Source: a virus
DNA: 64,000 nucleotides
Direction: 5' to 3' (one strand)
Virus record (IMG/VR): IMGVR_UViG_3300046355_000046
Coordinates: 22,458-86,457 of that record
Each line of letters opens with the position of its first letter. The stretch's first letter is position 1. A program made the position numbers and the translations under genes. Positions 7,532 through 15,860 of the stretch are shown one piece after another. Under the pieces are notes generated by a model. The model was not told where the DNA came from and searched no databases. It saw only the letters and a program-made list of their open reading frames with translations.

Positions 7532-10500
7532 AAATACACAGAACCCTACATCTACCACTAACCTTTTTAATAAGGGTATGGTTAAGGATTACAATGAAAC
7601 CTTCGTTGGTGAGGGATTGTGGACACATGCCCGTAATGCTGTAAACAACTCACATGATGGTCAGATAGGTGTTATAGGTAATGAACCATCTAACTTACAT
7701 TGTGTAACTCTTCCTTATACAATGATTGGTTGCATACATCTAACAGATGATATGTGGGCCATCTTTACCACTGATGACGTAAACTCTGAGATTGGTATCT
7801 TTGATGAGAGCCAATGCTCTTATACAAAAAAGGTTAATTCTCCTTGTTTAAACTTTAAGCGTTCTAATCTTATTACAGGAACTAGTCGTAGACGTTATGA
7901 CTGTGAGCGTCCTGTGTATTGGTCTGATGGATTAAATCCAGACAGATTCATGGACTTAGAAAATCCTCCTTTTAAATATACAGAATCTATTAGTAACGGA
8001 TGTGTAACTAAACTCTATACTACAGAACTTAACTGTGAAGAGATTCGTTTAACATCTCTTATTACACATCCTTGTATTATTCTAGAGAAAGGTAAAGCTA
8101 GTGGTACTCTTCCTAATGGATCATACCAAATAGCTATTGCTTATACTATTAATAAAGTTAAGGTATCTGACTACCTTGGTTTATCAGAAGTACAATCATT
8201 GTTTAGCCATCAAAATCTTAGTTCTTCTTTAGAAGTAAAGATTACTACAATAGATAAAGATTTTGAAGAGTTTGAGTTAGTTATACTAGCTCAGATTAAT
8301 GGTCAGACTATTGCACGTAGAGTTGGCTACTACTCTACTAATCAAGGAACTATTTATTTAGATGCTCTAAGTAACGACTTTGAGACTATACCTATTTCTC
8401 AGATTGTTGTTAGAACAGAACCTATTGAAAAATCTGATGCTATTTACACGGTAAATAATTACATGTTACGTGTAGGTACATACAGTAAGACTAAGTTTAA
8501 CTATCAACCGCAAGCTAATAGCATTCAAGCTAGATGGGTTGCCGTTGAGTATCCTGCTAACTATTATGTAAAAGGTGGTAATAACACTGGTTACATGAGA
8601 GATGAACAATATGCATTCTTTATTAGATGGGTATATAACACAGGAGAACGTTCTGAGTCATATCATATTCCTGGTAGAGTGGCTATGTCTACTGATACAG
8701 CTTTAGCTAATGGTACAGATGCATATGAAAATCAAGAAGGCATTCAGTTAGAGAAGTGGCAAGCAAGTAATACAGCTACTGTAGAGACAACTACTCCTTC
8801 TGTATTAGCAGATGGTGGACGTGTTGTAGCTAAAGGTAAAATGGGTTATTGGGAATCTACAGAATTATATCCTTCTAATAGAGTGGATATATGGGGCAAC
8901 CTTTGTGGTCAACCAATTAGACATCATAAGTTTCCTGATGTTACAATTACTGGTGGTGATGTAGTTAATCACTTTACTAATGATGGTAATAACATTGTTA
9001 TCCTAGGTGTAGAGTTTCATAATATTACTAAACCAGTTGATGTTAACGGAAATGTTATTACGTCAATTGTTGGGTACGAGGTATTACGTGGATCAAGAGA
9101 AGGACATAAGACTGTTATAAGTAAAGGATTGATTAATAACATGAGAGAATACTCTGTTCCTAATCAGACTAACATTACTGGTTTATATCAGAACTATCCA
9201 TTTAACGATTTAAGAGAAGATAGTTATTTAACTTCTCAAGAGCAATTAGGTGATAATGGTGGTCCTGATGCTAGTTCAAGTAAGTTAAATGGATACAAGA
9301 AAGATGTTCTATCATTCCATGGACCTGATGTAACTTTTAGCACACCTTATTTAAGTAGTAGTGAAGTAAAATTATATCAAGAGATTTATGGTGAATCTAA
9401 TGGTAGATTTGAAACTCCATATAAACATCCTAAGTTTAAACTTCCAACAAACTTTACAGATTTATTAACTAATGTTTTAGCAGCAGTTGCTACTATAGCA
9501 AAACTTGTTGGTGCATTAGCTGGTGCAGATACTAAAGTAGAATTTCAAGGAACAGATGATATTCCATTAACACAAAGTTTACTTGCTCCTCATAGAGCAG
9601 AAGCTATCTCAGGAGCAATCTTTGGTTTAGCTAATGGATGGATTGGTACAACTGGTATTGTTGGAGGTAATGAAGCAGCATCTGTTAAACGTACATTTGC
9701 TAATAGTGCAATTACTGTAGCTAATGCTGTTGTGTTAGGTGCTATGGCTACTATACAAATAGATGTTACTTCTGAACAATTCATGAAGTTAATCTTAGCT
9801 ATTATTCCTTATAAACAATATGCTGCACAATATGTAGCTCATGGTTACTATAATAAGTCTAGAACAACATTAGAAGGAAATAGAAGAAGAAAGATTGTTG
9901 AGTCTAGTTATGTAAACTCTGACATTCAGTCGTTTACTGCTAACTCACAAAACTACATGGTTAATAACTTTAACCGTGGAAAGTTTGTAATAATTAAGAC
10001 AAACGCTGATGTAAATAATCCAACTACTGTAGATAACAGTAGATTCTTGATTAGTGAAAAAGATGGTTCATTATATTCTACTTACCAAAGTACTGTATCT
10101 GGACATTATGGGGCGTTAAAGATATCTCTTCCGTCACAGTATGGTCAGTTAGATAGTTTAAAACAAATACCTATTTCTTTCTGTATAGAAGATGTAACTA
10201 CATCTAATACTACTAAGATAACATCTAATGTTTATTTTGGTGGTGATGTGTACATTAACAGATTTACAGAAAAGAATAGCATGTTGTTTTTTAACACATG
10301 GTTATATGGTGAGCCTAATGGTGCAGAGTTAGATTATACTATGTACTTTAGCATGCCTTATCCTAGATTCTGGATTAATAACACTAATCTATCTGGAGGA
10401 TTATTTAAACTAGCAAGTCAGTTTAGAGTGTTAGATCATAGAAAGTCTAGTACATTCCATATCAGTAGAGGATACTTTTATTTATTTAACTCTGGTGTAC

Positions 10501-12143
10501 GTGACTTCTTTGTAGAATCTGAAGTAAATGTAGCCTATAGAGATTGGGAAGATCGTCCAGAAAAACGTCACTATGATAATAACGGACTAACTGATTTAAG
10601 TACTTTATTTAGATCAGATGTAATTAAAGAACCTAACTACTATAAATATGATTACTCATTAAGTGTATCTAAGTTATTTAACTCACAGATCACTTGGGGT
10701 AATGTGCTTGATAGAGACTTTGATCCTAAGAAAGCACAGACTTGTTACAGCTATTATCCTAATAGAGTTATTTATTCTCTTCCACAACAAGATGAAAGTA
10801 AGAAAGATAACTGGAGAGTTTATCTAGCTAACAACTATAAAACATTTGGTAGCCGTGTTACATCAATTAAGTCTGTTAATAAAACAGGTGCTTTATTTAT
10901 GATGGCTTATCAGAGTCCTATGCAGTTTATGGGTGTAGAGGAACTTAAGTTAGATGGCACTGGTGCTAAGATTACTATTGGAGATGGTGCATTGTTTAGC
11001 GGTCCACAACAACTTCAAGCATTAGTAAATGCTGATGAATCATTTGAGTATGCATCATGTCAAAGTAAGTATGCTACATTAGGATGTACGCATGGTGTAT
11101 TCTGGGTAAGTCAGAACCAAGGAAAGATATTCCAGTATGCTGGACAGCTTAAAGAAATATCTAGAGAAGGAATGAAATGGTGGTTTGCTAAATACCTACC
11201 TTCTGAATTACTTACTAAGTATCCTAATTATCCATTGTACGATAACCCTGTAAAAGGTGTAGGGGTACAGATGACGTATGACAATACTAATGAGATAATC
11301 TATATCACTAAGAAAGACTATAAGCCTTTATTTAATGATATGGGTCACGATGCTGATGGTAAGTTTTATAGAACTATTAATGGTCTTAAGACATACTATG
11401 ACTTTAATAATCCATTAGCATTTGAGAATGCATCATGGACTATTAGTTATGATCCAAAGAATCAAACATGGTTATCATTTCATGACTGGAATCCAACGTT
11501 TGTGATTCCAGGAAAGGCTCATTTCATGAGTGTGGATACCAACTCTATATGGAAGCATAATGTACGTTGTGATTCTTATGCAAATTTCTATGGTAAAGAC
11601 TATCCATTTGAAGTGGAGTTTATCTCAGCTACAGGCCAGCAGGTTAACTCAGTAAGAAACATTGAATACTTACTAGAAGTATATAAGACGCATAATAACT
11701 GTGCAGATAAATTCCATGTACTAGATCAAAACTTTGATCAAGCTATTATTTCTAACTCTGAGCAAGTGTCTGGTTTACTTGAGTTAAACGTAAAGCCTAA
11801 AAACAATCCTGTTGCAGCTTTATCTTATCCTCAGATTCAACCTAACTCTATAAAGATATTATTCTCTAAAGAAGAAAATAAATATAGATTCAATCAGTTC
11901 TGGGATATAACAAAGGATCGTGGTGAGTTTAATACTCTTACTAACCAGTCTATGTTTATCACAAAAGCTAATGGTTACCAGTATGAGATTAATCCTCAGT
12001 ATGTTGATTACGGTAAAGCAGCTTTAGAGCGTAAGAAGTTTAGACATCACGTAAATAAAGTATGGTTAAGAAAATCAAAGAGTGGTGATCTAAAAATGTT
12101 GTTTAAGATATCTAATCAAAAGTTAACAGTATCACATAGATAA
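7524..12143 (+). CDS. Muzzle / tail stabilisation protein (P22 gp10-like, crAss-type)
   Basis: A 1539 aa protein with 'NLFNKGMVKDYNETFVGEGLWTHARNAV' near the N terminus, then 'IGCIHLTDDMWAIF' and 'EIGIFDE'. This opening is shared by the large tail-nozzle (muzzle) proteins of crAss-like phages, related to P22 gp10. About 80 residues near 640-720 are hydrophobic and helical ('LLTNVLAAVATIAKLVGALAG', then 'GAIFGLANGWIG', 'AITVANAVVLGAMATI'), an internal insertion unusual for a beta-propeller-rich protein. It is expected at the distal end of the tail barrel. Its length matches the usual 1300-1600 aa range. Confidence 0.8.
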   Translation: MAENTQNPTSTTNLFNKGMVKDYNETFVGEGLWTHARNAVNNSHDGQIGVIGNEPSNLHCVTLPYTMIGCIHLTDDMWAIFTTDDVNSEIGIFDESQCSYTKKVNSPCLNFKRSNLITGTSRRRYDCERPVYWSDGLNPDRFMDLENPPFKYTESISNGCVTKLYTTELNCEEIRLTSLITHPCIILEKGKASGTLPNGSYQIAIAYTINKVKVSDYLGLSEVQSLFSHQNLSSSLEVKITTIDKDFEEFELVILAQINGQTIARRVGYYSTNQGTIYLDALSNDFETIPISQIVVRTEPIEKSDAIYTVNNYMLRVGTYSKTKFNYQPQANSIQARWVAVEYPANYYVKGGNNTGYMRDEQYAFFIRWVYNTGERSESYHIPGRVAMSTDTALANGTDAYENQEGIQLEKWQASNTATVETTTPSVLADGGRVVAKGKMGYWESTELYPSNRVDIWGNLCGQPIRHHKFPDVTITGGDVVNHFTNDGNNIVILGVEFHNITKPVDVNGNVITSIVGYEVLRGSREGHKTVISKGLINNMREYSVPNQTNITGLYQNYPFNDLREDSYLTSQEQLGDNGGPDASSSKLNGYKKDVLSFHGPDVTFSTPYLSSSEVKLYQEIYGESNGRFETPYKHPKFKLPTNFTDLLTNVLAAVATIAKLVGALAGADTKVEFQGTDDIPLTQSLLAPHRAEAISGAIFGLANGWIGTTGIVGGNEAASVKRTFANSAITVANAVVLGAMATIQIDVTSEQFMKLILAIIPYKQYAAQYVAHGYYNKSRTTLEGNRRRKIVESSYVNSDIQSFTANSQNYMVNNFNRGKFVIIKTNADVNNPTTVDNSRFLISEKDGSLYSTYQSTVSGHYGALKISLPSQYGQLDSLKQIPISFCIEDVTTSNTTKITSNVYFGGDVYINRFTEKNSMLFFNTWLYGEPNGAELDYTMYFSMPYPRFWINNTNLSGGLFKLASQFRVLDHRKSSTFHISRGYFYLFNSGVRDFFVESEVNVAYRDWEDRPEKRHYDNNGLTDLSTLFRSDVIKEPNYYKYDYSLSVSKLFNSQITWGNVLDRDFDPKKAQTCYSYYPNRVIYSLPQQDESKKDNWRVYLANNYKTFGSRVTSIKSVNKTGALFMMAYQSPMQFMGVEELKLDGTGAKITIGDGALFSGPQQLQALVNADESFEYASCQSKYATLGCTHGVFWVSQNQGKIFQYAGQLKEISREGMKWWFAKYLPSELLTKYPNYPLYDNPVKGVGVQMTYDNTNEIIYITKKDYKPLFNDMGHDADGKFYRTINGLKTYYDFNNPLAFENASWTISYDPKNQTWLSFHDWNPTFVIPGKAHFMSVDTNSIWKHNVRCDSYANFYGKDYPFEVEFISATGQQVNSVRNIEYLLEVYKTHNNCADKFHVLDQNFDQAIISNSEQVSGLLELNVKPKNNPVAALSYPQIQPNSIKILFSKEENKYRFNQFWDITKDRGEFNTLTNQSMFITKANGYQYEINPQYVDYGKAALERKKFRHHVNKVWLRKSKSGDLKMLFKISNQKLTVSHR

Positions 12144-14632
12144 TGAACAAGCTATTACAATATATGATTGGTGCAGGTAATGTATCAGATAAGTTTCTTC
12201 CACAGCTTACTAAAGCTCAGAAAGGATTTACTGCATTACCTACTTTCCAAAAAGCTGGACAGGTTCAAACAAAAAAACCTATTGTAGATCCTAGAGTGTT
12301 TCCTCAAGAGACACTTGCTAATAGACAAAAGGTTTATAAAACTGTAAGACCAACAGATTATACTGATCTAAAAAATTATATCAGATACGTATTTAATAAT
12401 GAGAGAGATGAGTATGATGATGCTCGTAGTGAGGAAGCTTTTAAGATGTATTTAGGTTTACAACCTAAACCAGAATACTTTAGACCTTCTAAGTATAAAC
12501 CTACAATAAACGCTGATCCTAATGGTTTTTATTATAGTGCAGATCAACAGTTAGAGCAAGATATATTTGATAGCTTTAAAGATAAAGTAAAGCCAGGTCA
12601 AATCATGCCTACTGATGAATATTTTGTAAATAGTTATTTTCCTGGTAACCCAAATGCATTTTGGGAAGGAGATAAACAGATGGTTAAGTTTGGACCTAAT
12701 GATGAAAATCCATTTGTGGGTAGACCAATGGTTAGTCGTGCAAGAGCTTTAGGTAAGTTTGTGGTTAGTAGAGGTTCTGATAATCAAGGTGATTATTTAT
12801 CTTATGCTGATCAGTATGATTTTCCTAAAAAGCTTCAAGATAAAATGCAAGGACAACCATATAAAATCTATGGTAGAGTTTACTATCCAAAAGATAAAAA
12901 AGCTTATGGTGGCTTTTTTAAACAAGGAGGTGGACAAACTGTAACTAATCCTTTCTGGGAAGGCTCGTATGATTTTAAACCAATTAACCAAGGTACAGTT
13001 GATGAGATAAAATCTGAAATGGCTGGGTATATTCAGTCACCTTTGTATGCACAAAGACAGGCTATGCATCCAGAAAGATATATAGGTAATAATCTTAGTT
13101 ACTATGAAGACCCTAAATCATTCCAAAATTCTACAGCTTCTGCTAAAAGATCATATAGATTAATGGATCTTTATGATCAACCTACTCAGATTAAAAACAT
13201 TGGAAAGTTTAAGGATTACTATGATCCTAAGAAAAGAAAGACTGTGTTAAACAGTTCTAATTTAGAAAGTGTTGTAGCTCATGAGCTTGGTCACTCTTTA
13301 TTCAAAGGTGAAACTTTAAGTACAGTTTTAGATTCAGACTATGATAATAGTAAATATTGGGATGACTTAGCAGCTGGTAATAAAACTAAATTTGGTACTT
13401 CTTTAAATAAAGCAGAAGTTGATAAGTTTAAAAGTTTTGCTTATCCTATAGCTAATGAAGACGAGCACTATGATAATAGAGGGTATGGAGATTTTGCTAA
13501 TGAGTCTTATGCTGACTTAACAGGTATTAGACATTTGTTATATAAGAATGGAATTACTAAGAAGTTTGGTGATAATATTAACAGAACTATTTATGAAAAA
13601 GCTTTAAAGAATAAGCAGATTCAGAATGACCCTGTATTTAAAAGAATGCAGCAGAAGTATAGCCCTGGTAAAATCATTCTTCTAAATAACACTATTGCAC
13701 AAAATACTGATACTAAATCAGATCCAAACATGGCTGAATATGGTGGACCTATCTTAGATTCTCGTGGTCAATGGGCTCATCCTGGTAAAGTAACTCGTAT
13801 ACCTGGATCTAATATCACTATGCAAGGTGTTAACTATCCTGTATATGGTGTAGGCTCTAATGGTCAACAACAGATGATGCAGCCAGGGCAAGAATATAAC
13901 TTTGGTGGTGCATCTTATGTAGATGAGTATCCTATAATGCAGAATGGTGGTTTACTAAGCAGATCTGTTACTTGTTCTAATTGCGGATGGTCATGGAAAG
14001 CTATAGATGGAGGTCATGATCCTATGACATGTCATAAGTGTGGAGGTGCTGTTAAGATGCAGGGTGGGGGAACGGCTTATGTTGATTCTGTACTAAATGC
14101 TAACAAGAATCTTAATTGGGTGCAAAGACTATATCCAAAGAATACACCTTCTATGCAGATACCTGGAGTAAAAGGGCCTAGTACACATTATATGCAAAGC
14201 GGTGATGGTCGTGTATATCCAACAGTAGTACAAACGCCTAATGGTTCTTTAAAGTATTTAGGTAAAGATGCATTTGATTATGCAGACTCTACTAAGACTT
14301 ATATACAGTTTCCTTCTGATGCTGCAGCAACTTGGTTTGGTGAAAATTATAAAAAAGGAACTGGCGTGTTACCAAAGAATGCATCAGGCGGTCAACATGG
14401 TGGATTAGATAGATGGTTTGCAGAAAAGTGGGTAGATGTTAAAAGTGGTAAAGCATGTGGTAGACAAGAAGGAGAAAGTCGTAAAGGTTATCCAGCATGT
14501 CGTCCTTCTAAAAGAGTAAACTCTCAGACACCTAAGACATCATCTGAAATGAGTCCAGCAGAAAAAGCTAAATTTAAAGCTAGTAAAACTAGCAGTGAAC
14601 GTATATCATATAATCATAAAAGAAATAAATAG
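12143..14632 (+). CDS. Multidomain cargo/structural protein with HExxH metallopeptidase and zinc ribbon
   Basis: An 829 aa protein. Residues about 370-480 contain H380-E-L-G-H384 within 'SVVAHELGHSLFKGE', with 'NESYADLTGIRHLL' downstream as a likely third-ligand region, so a zinc peptidase domain is likely. Residues 611-633 form a zinc ribbon (C611-x2-C614, C630-x2-C633, 'GWSWKAIDGGHDPMTCHKCGG'). The last 110 residues contain 'GGLDRWFAEKWVDVKSGKACGR', a DUF5872-like segment also known from large eukaryotic viruses. Gly-rich 'YGGPILDSRGQW' linkers are typical of cargo proteins in Bacteroidetes phages. Substrate unknown. Confidence 0.65.
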   Translation: MNKLLQYMIGAGNVSDKFLPQLTKAQKGFTALPTFQKAGQVQTKKPIVDPRVFPQETLANRQKVYKTVRPTDYTDLKNYIRYVFNNERDEYDDARSEEAFKMYLGLQPKPEYFRPSKYKPTINADPNGFYYSADQQLEQDIFDSFKDKVKPGQIMPTDEYFVNSYFPGNPNAFWEGDKQMVKFGPNDENPFVGRPMVSRARALGKFVVSRGSDNQGDYLSYADQYDFPKKLQDKMQGQPYKIYGRVYYPKDKKAYGGFFKQGGGQTVTNPFWEGSYDFKPINQGTVDEIKSEMAGYIQSPLYAQRQAMHPERYIGNNLSYYEDPKSFQNSTASAKRSYRLMDLYDQPTQIKNIGKFKDYYDPKKRKTVLNSSNLESVVAHELGHSLFKGETLSTVLDSDYDNSKYWDDLAAGNKTKFGTSLNKAEVDKFKSFAYPIANEDEHYDNRGYGDFANESYADLTGIRHLLYKNGITKKFGDNINRTIYEKALKNKQIQNDPVFKRMQQKYSPGKIILLNNTIAQNTDTKSDPNMAEYGGPILDSRGQWAHPGKVTRIPGSNITMQGVNYPVYGVGSNGQQQMMQPGQEYNFGGASYVDEYPIMQNGGLLSRSVTCSNCGWSWKAIDGGHDPMTCHKCGGAVKMQGGGTAYVDSVLNANKNLNWVQRLYPKNTPSMQIPGVKGPSTHYMQSGDGRVYPTVVQTPNGSLKYLGKDAFDYADSTKTYIQFPSDAAATWFGENYKKGTGVLPKNASGGQHGGLDRWFAEKWVDVKSGKACGRQEGESRKGYPACRPSKRVNSQTPKTSSEMSPAEKAKFKASKTSSERISYNHKRNK

Positions 14633-14640
14633 TATTTAAA

Positions 14641-15858
14641 ATGGCAAACAAACCTAATAATCCTGCCTTATGGTCTAGAGCTAAGTCTATGGCCAAATCT
14701 AAATTTGATGTATATCCTAGTGCCTATGCTAATGGATGGGCTGCTAAGTATTATAAAAGTAAAGGTGGTACTTGGCGTAAAGCTGAATACGGTATGGAAG
14801 TAATGGGTGATGGTGGTACACCAGATAACCCTGGCTTTAATGCTTTACCTCCAGCAGTACAACAAAAAATCATAGATAATATGGCTCAAGGTGGAGAGAA
14901 GATGCCACCAGAGATTGCTCGTGCACGTTTTGCCGCAGCTGGTAATCTTGATCAAATGAGTAACTATGGTTATGCTTATGGAGGATATATTCCAGAAATG
15001 ATGTATGGTGGATATGATTATATGGAAGAAGGTGGAGAACCTAACGGTGGAATGGCATTAGGTCAGATGTCAGCAGTTGCTGATAAAATGAGTAGACTAC
15101 GCCAATTTGTTTCTCCAGATCAAAACTTAGATCCATGGATTGCTTCTAAGCTTGCTGTAATTGATGATAGCGTAAATAGTATTTCTGATTATATGATGTA
15201 TAATCCTGAAGCTCAAGGAGGAGGTGGAGAAAAAATGGGAGAGCAGTATGAGCAAGAGGATATGGAAGAAATGATGGCTAATGGTGGATACGTTGTTACA
15301 AGAAGTAATGATCGTAAAGGTAAAACACATAAAGTAACTGGTCCTGATGGAACTGTTAAATACTTTGGTGATTCTAAGTTAGGTCAGCATCCTAAAGATC
15401 CAGAACGTAAAGCAGCTTTCTATGCTCGTCATAAAAAGAACTTAGAGAATAACCCTTTCTTTAGAGCGTTTGCTAGAAAGACGTGGAAAGAAGGCGGTTC
15501 TACATTTAGTGGTAATGCATTCTATCAAGGTGGTGGATTTATTCCAGAATATGATATGTCATTTCCAGCAGACTATGCTGTAGAGATGATGGAACAAGGC
15601 GGTATCCATTTAGATCCATCTAAGAGAGGTACGTTTAAAGCTCAGGCTACTCGTATGGGTATGGGAGTACAAGAAGCTGCTTCAGCAATACTTGGTGCAC
15701 CAGAAGGAAAGTATAGTCCAGCTATGAGGAAAAAAGCTAACTTTGCTCGTAACTTTGCTAAACAAGCAGGTGGTCCTGTAGAAGGTGAAGTAATGGATGT
15801 ATCTCCAGAAGAATTAGATATGCTTCGTCAACAAGGTTATCAATTTGAAATAATGTAA
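14641..15858 (+). CDS. Mosaic virion protein of small phage/giant-virus domains
   Basis: A 405 aa protein built of short recognisable pieces: 'RAKSMAKSKFDVYPSAYANGWAA' (residues 13-35), 'LDPWIASKLAVIDDSVNSISDYM' (about 160-185), 'KTHKVTGPDGTVKYFGD' with 'FYARHKKN' (about 225-270, DUF5754-like) and 'KRGTFKAQATRMGMGVQEAA' with 'KYSPAMRKKANFARNFAK' (about 330-385). They are joined by Gly/Met-rich linkers ('YGGYIPEMMYGGY'). Similar pieces recur in cyanophage and phycodnavirus proteins. It is probably an internal virion or cargo protein; no catalytic residues are visible. Confidence 0.6.
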   Translation: MANKPNNPALWSRAKSMAKSKFDVYPSAYANGWAAKYYKSKGGTWRKAEYGMEVMGDGGTPDNPGFNALPPAVQQKIIDNMAQGGEKMPPEIARARFAAAGNLDQMSNYGYAYGGYIPEMMYGGYDYMEEGGEPNGGMALGQMSAVADKMSRLRQFVSPDQNLDPWIASKLAVIDDSVNSISDYMMYNPEAQGGGGEKMGEQYEQEDMEEMMANGGYVVTRSNDRKGKTHKVTGPDGTVKYFGDSKLGQHPKDPERKAAFYARHKKNLENNPFFRAFARKTWKEGGSTFSGNAFYQGGGFIPEYDMSFPADYAVEMMEQGGIHLDPSKRGTFKAQATRMGMGVQEAASAILGAPEGKYSPAMRKKANFARNFAKQAGGPVEGEVMDVSPEELDMLRQQGYQFEIM

Positions 15859-15860
15859 TT

